From Bacillota bacterium (GTDB lineage Bacteria; Bacillota; Clostridia; Christensenellales; Christensenellaceae): a stretch of DNA of 64,000 bases. The position numbers and the translations under genes are program-made. Below, one piece after another: positions 8,664-17,645 of the stretch. Each line of letters opens with the position of its first letter. The stretch's first letter is position 1. The notes beneath the pieces were generated by a model that worked only from the letters and a program-made list of their open reading frames with translations, was not told the DNA's origin and ran no database searches. The stretch spans positions 124,001 through 188,000 of the forward strand of contig JAEYKI010000019.1 of assembly GCA_023408315.1 (NCBI GenBank), read 5' to 3'.

Positions 8664-10265
8664 ATGAAATTGAAGTTTTTAGGTGCGGACAGGCAGGTAA
8701 CCGGAAGTTGCCACCTGATTGAAGTGAACAAAATCAAGTGTTTGATAGACTGCGGCATGCAGCAGGGCAGCGACGAGGTGGCGGGCAACGCGCTTCCTTT
8801 TGACGCTAAAAGCATACAGTATGTTATTGTAACCCATGCGCATATAGACCATTCGGGCAGGCTGCCCCTGTTGGTGAAGAATGGGTTTACGGGAAAGATT
8901 ATAGCGACGGGCGCCACCTGCGACCTGCTTTCCATTATGCTGAAGGACAGCGCCAAGATACAGGAATTTGAATCCGAATGGAAGAAACGGAAGGGTAAGC
9001 GGGCGGGCAACCCCAATTATGATCCGCTGTACGATATGGAGGATGCGGAAAAAACGGTCCGGATGCTGGCCCCTTGCAGATACGGAGAGATTGTGCAGAT
9101 TGCAGACGGCATACAGGCGGAGTTTATTGACGCCGGGCACCTGTTGGGCTCGGCTTCCGTACGGCTCACCTGCCTTGAGGGCGGCGTAACCAAGACTGTT
9201 GTTTTTTCCGGGGATATCGGGAATAAAAACCAGCCCATCATCCGCGACCCGCAGTATTTTTATGCGGCGGATTATGTGCTGATGGAGTCCACGTACGGCG
9301 ACCGCCTGCACAGCGATATCCCTTACAAGAACGAGGAACTGGCTAAAATATTCGACGAAACGTTCCGGAAGGGCGGCAATGTGGTGATCCCTTCTTTTGC
9401 GGTGGGCCGCACACAGGAGCTTTTATACCATCTGCGCGAAATAAAAGAGAAGGGCCTGGTAAAAAGCCTGCCGGATTTTCCTGTGTATGTGGACAGCCCT
9501 CTGGCGTTTGAAGCTACCAGCATATATAACCGCGATATGACAGGGTATGTGGACGAAGAGACGATAGCCGTTTTAAACCGCGGGTTTAAACCCCTGCAAT
9601 TTCCCAATCTGAACCTGTGCCGTACAACGGAAGAATCCATTGCGTTAAACCAGGACGACGCGCCCAAGGTGATCATTTCTTCCAGCGGCATGTGTGAGGC
9701 CGGCCGCATCCGACACCATTTGAAGCACAACCTGTGGCGCAGGGAATGCGCCATTGTATTTGTGGGATACCAGGCAAACGGCACCCTGGGGCGGATGCTG
9801 CTGGACGGCATCAAGCAGGTTAAACTGTTTGGAGAATTGATTGCTGTAAAAGCCTCCATCCACAACTTTGCGGGGCTTTCCGCGCATGCGGATAAAAACG
9901 GCCTTCTGGAATGGATTGGGCAATACAAATCGAAGCCGCAGAAGGTCTTTGTGGTGCACGGAGAGGAACAAACCTGCATAGCGTTTACAGAGACGCTTAA
10001 GGGCCTGGGATATAAAGCAATAACGGCGAATTTTGAAATGGAATTTGACCTTATAGCGGACGCTGTGGTGGCGGAAGGCGTGGCGCTGGACGAACTGCAG
10101 GAAAAACGGGATTTGCTGCGTAAGGCTGCTCCCTCGTATGTCCGGCTGCAGCGCGCCGGCGACCAGTTGATGGAGCTGATCCGCCAGAAACGCGGCATGT
10201 CCAACCGGGACCTGGAGCAGTTTGCGGATCAGATTGCGGCGGTTGTAGCTCATTGGGAAAAATAA
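8664..10265 (+). CDS. MBL-fold beta-CASP RNA-processing-type metallohydrolase
   Basis: 533 residues with a complete metallo-beta-lactamase core: THAHIDHSG (the HxHxDH zinc motif, ~residue 55-63), GHLLGSA and FSGDIG, then a beta-CASP domain with SGMCEAGRIRHHL and the C-terminal histidine motifs FAGLSAHAD and VVHGEE. These are the hallmarks of the YSH1/CPSF73-like family of predicted exonucleases acting on RNA. It is longer than the minimal family member because of a ~70-residue C-terminal tail of unknown role. It appears to be transcribed alone. Confidence 0.87.
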   Translation: MKLKFLGADRQVTGSCHLIEVNKIKCLIDCGMQQGSDEVAGNALPFDAKSIQYVIVTHAHIDHSGRLPLLVKNGFTGKIIATGATCDLLSIMLKDSAKIQEFESEWKKRKGKRAGNPNYDPLYDMEDAEKTVRMLAPCRYGEIVQIADGIQAEFIDAGHLLGSASVRLTCLEGGVTKTVVFSGDIGNKNQPIIRDPQYFYAADYVLMESTYGDRLHSDIPYKNEELAKIFDETFRKGGNVVIPSFAVGRTQELLYHLREIKEKGLVKSLPDFPVYVDSPLAFEATSIYNRDMTGYVDEETIAVLNRGFKPLQFPNLNLCRTTEESIALNQDDAPKVIISSSGMCEAGRIRHHLKHNLWRRECAIVFVGYQANGTLGRMLLDGIKQVKLFGELIAVKASIHNFAGLSAHADKNGLLEWIGQYKSKPQKVFVVHGEEQTCIAFTETLKGLGYKAITANFEMEFDLIADAVVAEGVALDELQEKRDLLRKAAPSYVRLQRAGDQLMELIRQKRGMSNRDLEQFADQIAAVVAHWEK

Positions 10266-10286
10266 TATTCTATGAAGGCTTTGCCG

Positions 10287-10507
10287 CCAGGCCCCACCCA
10301 AGGGACATTTGTCCCTTGGGAACCCTGTTTGTGAAAAATGCCATTAAAAATGGCATTTTTCGAAACAATACAGGCTGGCCTGCCTCTGGCATACAGCATT
10401 TTTGATAATCTGCTTGTTAATATTTATTTTTAAAACGCCGTGCAGCGGCGTTTTAGCATTAAATTCTTTTGCTTCTTTTCTTTTTTAAGAAAAGAAGTGG
10501 GGCCTGG
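10287..10507. repeat. Composite palindromic element, copy A (MITE-like)
   Basis: A 221-bp intergenic element bounded by perfect 11-bp terminal inverted repeats (CCAGGCCCCAC at 10287-10297, complement at 10497-10507). Inside it: a 10-bp-arm hairpin CCCAAGGGAC/N4/complement (10297-10320), a hairpin around ATGCCATT, the 18-mer AACAAGCAGATTATCAAA on the minus strand (10401-10418), an AAACGCC hairpin, and a palindrome with 11-bp arms CTTCTTTTCTT (10472-10497). The same modules recur at about 13.2-13.4, 19.9-20.1 and 39.9 kb. The stretch between 8664's gene end and clpB contains no gene. Confidence 0.75.
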
Positions 10508-10626
10508 GGTGAAACCCCATAAAAAAGTGGTTTAATCTGCCCGTAAGCACGGTATTATATCTCGGATAAGTTTTTTTTGACATTCGAAGGACCTTAAGAT
10601 TGGTAATGTTATAGGAGGTGTTTTAA

Positions 10627-13215
10627 ATGAATGCAGAAAAATATACGCAAAACGCCCTGAAAGCCGTGCAGGAGGCGGTACAGACCAGCATGCGGTACGG
10701 GAACCCGACGGTGGACCCGGACCATATACTGGACGCTCTGCTTAAAGAAAAGCAGGATTTAATCCCTTCCGTTCTCGCAAGCCTGAAAGTGGATGTGGCG
10801 GGGCTTAAAAGCCAGCTTGCACGGAATATTGAGAATAAACCAAAGATTGGCGGGCAGGCGCAGCAGCCATACCTGGCGCGCGAATCGGACGCGGCATTAA
10901 ACGCTGCTGAACGTGAGGCGCAGGCAATGGGAGACCATTACACCAGCGTGGAGCACTTGATGCTGGGTATTATGGAGCAGGCGCGCGGCGAGTTTAAGGT
11001 GCTTTTGAACAGATACGCCATAGACAGGAATTCATTCTTGGTTGCGCTAAAGCAGTTTCGCGGTAATCAGAGCGTAAAGAGCGACAATCCTGAAGGCACA
11101 TATGACGCCATGAAAAAATACGGTGCAGATTTAACGCAACTGGCCCGAGACAACAAGCTGGACCCGGTGATCGGGAGGGACGACGAGATACGGCATTCCA
11201 TCCGTATTCTGTCCCGCAAGACAAAGAACAACCCCGTGATGATCGGCGAGCCGGGCGTGGGCAAAACGGCTATTATAGAGGGCCTTGCCCAGCGCATTGT
11301 GCGGGGAGATGTTCCCGAGAATTTAAAAAATAAAAAGCTGTTTTCGCTGGATATGGGCGCGCTGGTCGCGGGGGCCAAGTACCGCGGCGAGTTTGAAGAG
11401 CGCCTGAAAGCCGTGCTGGACGAGGTAAAGGGCAGTAACGGCGAGGTTTTACTGTTTATAGACGAGTTGCATACCATTGTGGGCGCAGGTAAAACAGAAG
11501 GCAGTATGGACGCGGGCAATATGCTAAAGCCCCTGCTGGCGCGCGGGGAACTGCGCTGCATAGGCGCGACCACGCTGGACGAATACCGTAAGTATATAGA
11601 GAAAGATTCCGCGCTGGAGCGGCGGTTCCAGCCCGTGATGGTCGACGAGCCCACGGTGGAGGACACCATTTCCATTCTGCGTGGTTTAAAAGAGCGTTAC
11701 GAGATATTCCACGGGGTAACAATACACGATACCAGCCTGATACAGGCGGCCGTGCTCTCCCACCGCTATATCACGGACCGGTTTTTGCCGGACAAAGCGA
11801 TTGACCTGGTGGACGAGGCGTGCGCGCTGATTAAGACCGAGCTGCAGTCTATGCCCACAGAGCTGGACGAGGTGAGCCGGGACATTATGCGTATGGAGAT
11901 TGAAGAGACCGCCATGCTTAAGGAGACGGATGAAGCCAGCAAAAAGCGGCTGGACATCCTGCGCCGTGAGATATCCGAGAAAAAAGACGTTCTGGTTGCG
12001 CTGAAAGCGCGTTGGGAGAAAGAAAAAGGCTCTATCCAGCAAATTCACGATTTAAAGGAAAAACTGGAAAGCATTAATCACGAGATACAAATGGCGGAAT
12101 CCACATACGATTTGAACCGCGCGGCAGAGCTGAAATACGGCAGGCTGCCCGCGGTGGAAAAGGAACTGGAAGCGGCTAGAAAATTGGCGCAAAAAAGTGA
12201 GCACACCCTGCTGCGCGAAAGCGTGACGCCAGAGGAGATTGCCAAAATCGTTTCCCGCTGGACGGGTATTCCGGTGGCACGCATTGTACAGGGCGAGCGG
12301 GAAAAGCTGCTGCGCTTGGGCGAAATACTGCACAAGCGGGTGATTGGCCAGGATGAGGCGGTAGATAAGGTGGTGGATGCCATCATCCGCTCGCGCGCGG
12401 GCATCAAGGACCCCAACCGGCCCATCGGCTCCTTCCTCTTCCTGGGGCCTACCGGCGTGGGCAAGACCGAGCTTGCAAAATCTCTTGCGGAAGCGCTGTT
12501 CGACAGCGAGGGCAACATGATCCGCATAGACATGTCCGAGTACATGGAGAAGCATTCGGTGGCGCGCATGATCGGCGCGCCTCCGGGATACGTGGGGTAC
12601 GAGGAAGGGGGCCAATTGACCGAGGCTGTACGCCGCAAGCCCTATTCCGTCATATTGTTCGACGAGGTGGAGAAGGCGCATCCGGATGTGTTCAACGTGA
12701 TGCTGCAAATACTGGACGACGGACGGATTACGGATTCGCAGGGACGCACGGTGGATTTTAAGAATACCATTCTGATTATGACGTCCAACATCGGTTCGCA
12801 GTATTTGCTGGAGGGCGTAGACAGCGCAGGCAACCTGAAACCCGGCGTGGGCGACGCGGTGCTGGGCGATATGAGCCGCTATTTCAGGCCCGAGTTCTTG
12901 AACAGGCTGGACGACGCGGTGCTGTTCAAGCCGCTCACCCAGGCGGAGATTGCCAGCATTGCGGACCTGATGGTTGCAGCCGTGCAGAAGCGCCTGATTG
13001 ACCGCGGCATCCGCATCCATCTGGACGATTCAGCCAGAAAGATTGTGATTCGCGAGGGCTACAACCCCGTATACGGCGCGCGGCCATTAAAACGGTATAT
13101 CCAGCGCTCCATTGAAACTTTGCTTGGACGCGCCATCATTGCGGGCGAAATAGAGGATGATATGGACGTGCATCTAGTTGCCAAAAACGGAGAGATTGTT
13201 ATACAGAAAAAATAA
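10627..13215 (+). CDS. clpB: ATP-dependent disaggregase ClpB
   Basis: 862 residues, the normal ClpB length. It has a Clp N-domain (~1-145), a first AAA domain with Walker A GEPGVGKTAI and Walker B LLFIDELHT, a coiled-coil middle domain (~400-530, the feature that separates ClpB from ClpA/ClpC), and a second AAA domain with GPTGVGKTE and ILFDEVEKAHPD. ClpB works with DnaK to recover aggregated proteins after heat stress. AGGAGG lies upstream of the ATG. I saw no CIRCE element upstream; a TTGACA at 10577-10582 is present, but no well-spaced -10 follows it. Confidence 0.95.
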   Translation: MNAEKYTQNALKAVQEAVQTSMRYGNPTVDPDHILDALLKEKQDLIPSVLASLKVDVAGLKSQLARNIENKPKIGGQAQQPYLARESDAALNAAEREAQAMGDHYTSVEHLMLGIMEQARGEFKVLLNRYAIDRNSFLVALKQFRGNQSVKSDNPEGTYDAMKKYGADLTQLARDNKLDPVIGRDDEIRHSIRILSRKTKNNPVMIGEPGVGKTAIIEGLAQRIVRGDVPENLKNKKLFSLDMGALVAGAKYRGEFEERLKAVLDEVKGSNGEVLLFIDELHTIVGAGKTEGSMDAGNMLKPLLARGELRCIGATTLDEYRKYIEKDSALERRFQPVMVDEPTVEDTISILRGLKERYEIFHGVTIHDTSLIQAAVLSHRYITDRFLPDKAIDLVDEACALIKTELQSMPTELDEVSRDIMRMEIEETAMLKETDEASKKRLDILRREISEKKDVLVALKARWEKEKGSIQQIHDLKEKLESINHEIQMAESTYDLNRAAELKYGRLPAVEKELEAARKLAQKSEHTLLRESVTPEEIAKIVSRWTGIPVARIVQGEREKLLRLGEILHKRVIGQDEAVDKVVDAIIRSRAGIKDPNRPIGSFLFLGPTGVGKTELAKSLAEALFDSEGNMIRIDMSEYMEKHSVARMIGAPPGYVGYEEGGQLTEAVRRKPYSVILFDEVEKAHPDVFNVMLQILDDGRITDSQGRTVDFKNTILIMTSNIGSQYLLEGVDSAGNLKPGVGDAVLGDMSRYFRPEFLNRLDDAVLFKPLTQAEIASIADLMVAAVQKRLIDRGIRIHLDDSARKIVIREGYNPVYGARPLKRYIQRSIETLLGRAIIAGEIEDDMDVHLVAKNGEIVIQKK

Positions 13216-13228
13216 GAGGGCCTTTTTG

Positions 13229-13423
13229 AGGGCTCCGCCCTCAAGCTCCCGCTCAGGGTCAATTGACCCTGAGAATCCTTTTGCAAAAGCCTGCGGCGTT
13301 TTGCAGAAATAAAAAAACAAGCAGATTATCAAAATTACCATATGACAAAGGCAAGTTAGGTTTAATAAATGGGATCCCCAAGGGACCATCGTCCCTTGGG
13401 CGGGGGTATGGGGGCGGAGCCCT
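13229..13423. repeat. Composite palindromic element, copy B (MITE-like)
   Basis: A 195-bp element bounded by perfect 12-bp inverted repeats (AGGGCTCCGCCC at 13229-13240, complement at 13412-13423). Internal modules: a perfect palindrome with 11-bp arms CTCAGGGTCAA (13252-13273), the 18-mer AACAAGCAGATTATCAAA (13316-13333, identical to copy A), and the hairpin CCCAAGGGAC/N4/complement (13377-13400). The left hairpin, just after the clpB stop, may also end clpB transcription. Confidence 0.75.
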
Positions 13424-13454
13424 AAAATAAACGCAAATCAGAAAGGCGGAAAAC

Positions 13455-14207
13455 ATGAAGATACTAAGGTATGAGTCGCAGGGGCAAATCAGCTACGGAG
13501 TACTGGAAGGCGACTGCATCAAACAACTGGCGGGCGGGCCGTATGAGGGGATTGCCTGCACGGGGCAGAGCGTTCCGCTGGTGCAAGCGCGCCTGCTTGC
13601 GCCCAGCGAGCCAAAAAGCATAGTGGCGGTGGGCCTTAACTATAAGCAGCATTCAGTGGAATTTGGAATGGATTTGGTACCCGAGCCCCTGGTTTTTTCA
13701 AAGGCATTGAGTTCCCTGCTGGACCCGCTGGGCAAGATACAAAAGCCTGCGGCGTGCGAACGCCTGGATTATGAAGCGGAACTTGCCATTGTGGTTGGCA
13801 AAAAGTGCGAGCACATTAAACCGGAGGAAGCAAAAGACCATATCCTGGGGTATACCTGCTTGAATGATGTGACCGCGCGGGACATCCAGAAAAAAGAGAG
13901 CCAGTGGCTCAGGGCCAAGGGCTTTTACACCTTCTGCCCGGTGGGACCCTGGATTGAAACGGAGCTTGACCCGCGGGACTTGCGGTTGCAGGCCATATTG
14001 AACGGAAAAGTGGTGCAGGACGACCAGACTTCCAGCATGATTTTTGATGTGTATTACCTGGTATCGTACATCAGCGGCTTTATGCGGCTTATGCCCGGAG
14101 ATATAATCGCCACAGGCACGCCGGGCGGCATTGGCCCTATGCAGAGCGGAGACGAGATTAAAATCAAAATAGAGGGCATTGGCGAACTGGTCAACACGGT
14201 TGAGTAA
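13455..14207 (+). CDS. Fumarylacetoacetate hydrolase-family protein
   Basis: 250 residues with the FAH C-terminal catalytic fold: VGLNYKQHSVEFG, the metal-binding glutamates in YEAELAIVVGKK, NDVTARDIQ, and the closing GTPGGIGPM. The family hydrolyses or isomerises acylpyruvate-like 2-oxo acids, and some members are oxaloacetate decarboxylases or tautomerases; the substrate here cannot be told. The next gene (Nudix) starts within 20 nt, so the two are probably co-transcribed. Confidence 0.85.
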   Translation: MKILRYESQGQISYGVLEGDCIKQLAGGPYEGIACTGQSVPLVQARLLAPSEPKSIVAVGLNYKQHSVEFGMDLVPEPLVFSKALSSLLDPLGKIQKPAACERLDYEAELAIVVGKKCEHIKPEEAKDHILGYTCLNDVTARDIQKKESQWLRAKGFYTFCPVGPWIETELDPRDLRLQAILNGKVVQDDQTSSMIFDVYYLVSYISGFMRLMPGDIIATGTPGGIGPMQSGDEIKIKIEGIGELVNTVE

Positions 14208-14222
14208 ACGGGAGTGGCAGCA

Positions 14223-14645
14223 TTGAAAAAACAGGTAACGGCGGCCATCATACGCAAAGGCGGCAAAATACTCATTGCGCAGCGCGGCAGGGACGACGAT
14301 GAGCTGCCCCTTATGTGGGAGTTTCCGGGCGGCAAACTGGAGCCGGGCGAAACGGAAGAGGAATGCGTAGTCCGGGAGATTAAGGAAGAGCTAGATCTGG
14401 ACATCAAACCGCTGGGCGTATACCAAAAGATTATTTACCGCTTTGACGGGCGGGAGATACCCATTACTTTTTTTAACGCGGAGATCACAGGCGGGCAGAT
14501 GCGTCTCAATGTGCACGAGGATGTTCGGTGGGTTATGCCCGATGAAATTAAAGAGTACGATTTTATGCCTCCCGATGAAGATGTTGTAAGGCAATTGGAG
14601 CGGGAGCAGCACGAAAATAGCAAAAGGATCAGGAAAGGGGATTAG
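14223..14645 (+). CDS. Nudix hydrolase, MutT/8-oxo-dGTP diphosphatase-like
   Basis: About 140 residues. The Nudix box is clear (GGKLEPGE, then REIKEELDL), and the N-terminus VTAAIIRKGGKILIAQRG resembles MutT-type sanitising enzymes. A TTG start at 14223 is preferred because GGGAG lies 8 nt upstream; an in-frame GTG at 14214 would add three residues and overlap that site. It lies in a tight run after the FAH-family gene and before a ferritin-like gene, consistent with oxidative-damage defence, though the exact substrate is inferred. Confidence 0.83.
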   Translation: MKKQVTAAIIRKGGKILIAQRGRDDDELPLMWEFPGGKLEPGETEEECVVREIKEELDLDIKPLGVYQKIIYRFDGREIPITFFNAEITGGQMRLNVHEDVRWVMPDEIKEYDFMPPDEDVVRQLEREQHENSKRIRKGD

Positions 14646-14649
14646 AAAA

Positions 14650-15135
14650 ATGGATGTATTCGGTTTTGCGATTCAAATGGAAGTGGATGGAGAAAGGTAT
14701 TACAGGGAACAGGCCGGCAGGTTTGCCGGAAGCGGGCTGCAAAAAGTGTTCTTGATGCTGGCGGAGGATGAAAAACATCACGCGGAGATACTGGAAGGCA
14801 AATCAAAAGGCGGCGTGTACGCACTTGCAGACAGCGTAACGCTTGCGGAAGCAAGGAACATTTTTTTGGGCATGGGGGACTTTAAGTCGGAGATACAAAA
14901 GATTCCCAGCCAGCTGGATGCGTATGAAATCGCTCTTGATATGGAGAAGAAAAGCATAGCTTTGTATACGGATTGCCTTTCCAAATCTAAAGATGATTCC
15001 GAAAAAGATATATTTGAATATCTGATTGGGCAGGAAAAAGACCATCTGGCCATTATGGAAGAATTGATGGAAGCCGTCCGCAACGCGGTAAGCTGGGTGG
15101 AATCTGCGGAATTTGGCATACGCAAAGAATATTGA
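14650..15135 (+). CDS. Rubrerythrin-like ferritin-family diiron protein
   Basis: 161 residues forming a predicted four-helix bundle with paired metal-ligand motifs: EVDGERYY, EDEKHHAEILEG, DMEKKSIALY and GQEKDHLAIMEE (E..ExxH pattern twice). It lacks the C-terminal rubredoxin CxxC knuckles, so it is the short erythrin-like type. Such proteins reduce peroxide or store iron in anaerobes. It starts 5 nt after the Nudix stop codon, and a strong terminator follows. Confidence 0.8.
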   Translation: MDVFGFAIQMEVDGERYYREQAGRFAGSGLQKVFLMLAEDEKHHAEILEGKSKGGVYALADSVTLAEARNIFLGMGDFKSEIQKIPSQLDAYEIALDMEKKSIALYTDCLSKSKDDSEKDIFEYLIGQEKDHLAIMEELMEAVRNAVSWVESAEFGIRKEY

Positions 15136-15175
15136 TTCATTGCGGCGCTGCCGTAAATAAACTTTGGTCAATCAG

Positions 15176-15200
15176 TAGCCGGTCATACCGGCTATTTTTT
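15176..15200 (+). terminator. Rho-independent terminator after the rubrerythrin-like gene
   Basis: Perfect 8-bp stem TAGCCGGT/ACCGGCTA with a CAT loop, followed by a T-run. It closes the FAH-Nudix-rubrerythrin run and separates it from the PadR promoter. Confidence 0.88.
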
Positions 15201-15220
15201 GTTTAAAAATTAAATGAGTA

Positions 15221-15297
15221 TTGACATTTTATTAGTATCGTAATAATATATCAATAAGATATATATCAAATTGATATATAAATAAACGATATAAGGG
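15221..15297 (+). promoter_or_regulatory. PadR-1 promoter with phased GATATA iterons
   Basis: TTGACA at 15221-15226, 17-nt spacer, TAATAT at 15244-15249. Downstream, GATATA occurs at 15258, 15273 and 15288, exactly 15 bp apart. A 19-bp palindrome (ATATATCAA, one centre base, complement) spans 15261-15279. The last copy reads GATATAAGGG, 20 nt before the ATG. The site probably binds the PadR protein encoded just downstream. Confidence 0.72.
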
Positions 15298-15307
15298 TTA
15301 ACAGAAG

Positions 15308-15826
15308 ATGCTGGAATATATTTTGCTTGGATTTTTAAAAGAATGTGAATTGAGCGGATATGGGCTTAAACAGTATATGGCCGGGAGTACGGCGCATTTT
15401 TTTGACGCCAGTTTTGGGAGCATTTATCCCGCGTTAAAACGAATGGAAGAGCGTGGATGGATTGGCGTGCGGGAAGTTGTAGAGAGCGGAAAGCTAAAAA
15501 AACTATACGCAATCACAGAATCCGGCTCAGGAGTATTTATGGATTGGCTGGCCAAACCCATAGAGTTTGCTAAAACCAAGCCGGATCCGCTGGTTAATCT
15601 GTTTTTCTACGGATTTCTGCCAAAGGAAACAGCTATAGCAAATATTAAAAAATATTTGGCGGATACGCAAATTGTTTTGGACGCACTGAGATCCTATGAG
15701 CCCAAGGTAAAGCAAATGGCGGATGTATACCAGTATGCCACCATTGTATACGGGATTGGGCAGTATGAGTTTGTAATGCAGTTCTGCAAAGATTTGATTG
15801 AAAAGATTAAAGGAGGCAAATTATGA
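15308..15826 (+). CDS. PadR-family transcriptional regulator (PadR-1)
   Basis: 172 residues. The N-terminal winged helix is typical of PadR (ILLGFLKECELSGYGLKQY, then GSIYPALKRMEERGWI), followed by a C-terminal helical dimerisation region of the longer, VirR/AphA-like subtype. Its stop codon overlaps the start of the next gene (ATGA), so it is co-translated with the double flavodoxin-like protein it presumably controls. Promoter and iterons lie upstream at 15221-15297, suggesting autorepression. The ligand is unknown. Confidence 0.87.
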   Translation: MLEYILLGFLKECELSGYGLKQYMAGSTAHFFDASFGSIYPALKRMEERGWIGVREVVESGKLKKLYAITESGSGVFMDWLAKPIEFAKTKPDPLVNLFFYGFLPKETAIANIKKYLADTQIVLDALRSYEPKVKQMADVYQYATIVYGIGQYEFVMQFCKDLIEKIKGGKL

Positions 15827-17190
15827 AAATTTGCGTTTTGAACGGAAGCCCCAAGGGGGCTGACAGTACCACCGTACAGTATGCCCGGTACATGGAAAAA
15901 AAGATTCCCGGGCATGAATTCGTTTGCTTTCATGTTGCGGCAGAAATAAAAAAGATAGAAAAAAATCATGAATATTTTGCATCTGTTATGGAAGCCGTTC
16001 GCAGCAGCGATGCGGTGATCTGGACGTTTCCGTTGTATGTGCTTTTGGTGCACGCGGGCCTTAAGCGTTTTATTGAGCTGGTTTGGGAAAGGGATGCAAC
16101 GGGCGCGTTTAAGGGAAAATATACCGCGCTGATAGCCGGTTCCATCCATTTTTTTGATAATACGGCCATCAATTATATGCAGGCTGTTTGCGACGATCTG
16201 GAGATGCCGTTTGCGGGGTTTTACTCTGCGGATATGCAGGATTTTCTGGACGAAAAAAAGCGCGCCAATTTTCTGGTGTTTGCCGGGAATTTTATAAATG
16301 CCGCCCAAAACCGGCTGCCCATGCCCAGGGTGTACGCCAAAGTGACCGAAAAGAAAATAGACTATGTGCCTGGAATTGTTTCCGTATTGGATACCCGGGG
16401 GCAAAAAGTGGTGATCCTGACAGACTGTTTGGATACAGGAAAAAACATAGGCAAAATGGTGGAACGGTTCCGGGCATTAACGCAGGCGGATGTGATTGAT
16501 ATATCTGAAATTAAGATGCTGGCAAGCTGCCAGGGGTGTATTCACTGCGGGTTTGACAACGAGTGCGTATTCCGTGGCAAGGACGATGTTGAAGAGATTT
16601 ACGGGCGGTTGAAAAAATACGACGTGATTGTATTTGCCGGAGAGATACGGGACCGGTATTTGTCCGCCAGGTGGAAAATGTTTATGGACCGCAGGTTCTT
16701 TAAAACACACCAGCCGCATTATGCGGGAAAACAGATAGGGTACATAGTATCCGGGCCGCTTGGGCAGAATCAAAACATGCTGGAAATATTCAGGGCGCTG
16801 GCGCAGTTGGATTTTTCCAATTTTTGCGGTGTACTGACGGACGAATATAATGAGTCCCCGGAAATAGACCAGCGGATGGATGCGCTGGCAAGCGGGATGA
16901 TTGCGTATGCACGGCAAAAATACATTGCCCCCAGCACATTTTTGGGGGTTGGCGGGTTCAAGATATTCAGGGACGATATGTGGGGGCGGCTGCGCTTTCC
17001 TTTCCGCATGGATTATGCGTATTACAAAAAGCACAAGCTATACGATTTTCCGCAAAAGGATATTAAATCCAGGCTTCAGAACGCGTTTATGCTGCTGCTG
17101 ATCAGATTTCCCAAAATAAAACAATCCATTAATCAAAAGATGGAAGAGTATATGATTATGCCCTATAAAAAAATACTGGAAAATGAATGA
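15823..17190 (+). CDS. Tandem flavodoxin-like NAD(P)H-dependent oxidoreductase
   Basis: 455 residues built from two NADPH-dependent FMN-reductase/flavodoxin-like modules. The first (~1-170) starts ICVLNGSPKGADSTT, the phosphate-binding loop for FMN. The second (~190-370) starts VVILTDCLDTGKN and carries a cysteine cluster C-x2-C-x2-C-x5-C near residue 232 (CQGCIHCGFDNEC), as in iron-sulfur-flavoprotein-like reductases. In the second module the FMN loop is degenerate. A basic ~80-residue tail follows. It overlaps the PadR gene by 4 nt. Reduction of quinones, nitro compounds or similar stressors is a reasonable guess only. Confidence 0.75.
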   Translation: MKICVLNGSPKGADSTTVQYARYMEKKIPGHEFVCFHVAAEIKKIEKNHEYFASVMEAVRSSDAVIWTFPLYVLLVHAGLKRFIELVWERDATGAFKGKYTALIAGSIHFFDNTAINYMQAVCDDLEMPFAGFYSADMQDFLDEKKRANFLVFAGNFINAAQNRLPMPRVYAKVTEKKIDYVPGIVSVLDTRGQKVVILTDCLDTGKNIGKMVERFRALTQADVIDISEIKMLASCQGCIHCGFDNECVFRGKDDVEEIYGRLKKYDVIVFAGEIRDRYLSARWKMFMDRRFFKTHQPHYAGKQIGYIVSGPLGQNQNMLEIFRALAQLDFSNFCGVLTDEYNESPEIDQRMDALASGMIAYARQKYIAPSTFLGVGGFKIFRDDMWGRLRFPFRMDYAYYKKHKLYDFPQKDIKSRLQNAFMLLLIRFPKIKQSINQKMEEYMIMPYKKILENE

Positions 17191-17202
17191 TTTGTTTCAA
17201 TA

Positions 17203-17226
17203 AAGGCGCCGCAGGCGCTTTTTTTA
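17203..17226 (+). terminator. Rho-independent terminator after the flavoprotein gene
   Basis: GCGCC/GGCGC stem with a GCA loop, extended by A-T pairs and followed by seven T residues. Confidence 0.8.
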
Positions 17227-17236
17227 TCAAAATTTA

Positions 17237-17316
17237 TTGACAATGGGAATAAAAAGATGTATAAATATATCACGGCATAATATATTATATTGTGATACAT
17301 TTAAACGTGATATAAG
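17237..17316 (+). promoter_or_regulatory. PadR-2 promoter with phased iterons
   Basis: TTGACA at 17237-17242, 17-nt spacer, TATAAA at 17260-17265. A TATATCACG half-site follows the -10, and GTGATACA and CGTGATATAA place GATA repeats at 17294 and 17309, 15 bp apart; the position 15 bp further upstream (17279) is degenerate. The final GATATAAGG lies 19 nt before the ATG, as in the two sister promoters. Confidence 0.68.
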
Positions 17317-17327
17317 GGGGCGGTGAA

Positions 17328-17645
17328 ATGGATATTAAAAAAGCAGAGAAACGGTTTATCCCCATGAGCGAGACAATGTTCTATATACTGCTTTCCCTGC
17401 AGGAAGACGCGCACGGGTACGGAGTAATGCTGCATGTGCGGGAAATCACAAACGGCAGGATTGTTCTGGGAGCGGGAACCATATACCAAAGCATTGCAAA
17501 GCTGCAGGAAGACGGATTGATTGCATCTGCGGGAGAAGTTGACCGCAAAAAGATGTACCGGATCACAGAACTGGGGAGAGAGATTTTAAAAATTGAGGCA
17601 AAGAGGATTGCCGAATTGTATAAGAATCTGGAGGGATTGAGATGA
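17328..17645 (+). CDS. PadR-family transcriptional regulator (PadR-2)
   Basis: 105 residues, the short PadR subtype: SETMFYILLSLQEDAHGYGV and GAGTIYQSIAKLQEDGLI, with a short C-terminal helix. It overlaps the following DUF2812 gene by ATGA, the usual partner arrangement for this subtype. Its own promoter carries GATATA-type repeats, so autoregulation is likely. Confidence 0.87.
   Translation: MDIKKAEKRFIPMSETMFYILLSLQEDAHGYGVMLHVREITNGRIVLGAGTIYQSIAKLQEDGLIASAGEVDRKKMYRITELGREILKIEAKRIAELYKNLEGLR

Noticed and set aside
10577..10606. Sigma-A promoter before clpB
   Set aside because: TTGACA is present, but no acceptable -10 lies 16-18 nt downstream.
13174..13456. Overlapping minus-strand frames after clpB
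   Set aside because: They translate repeat copy B and show no protein-like conservation.
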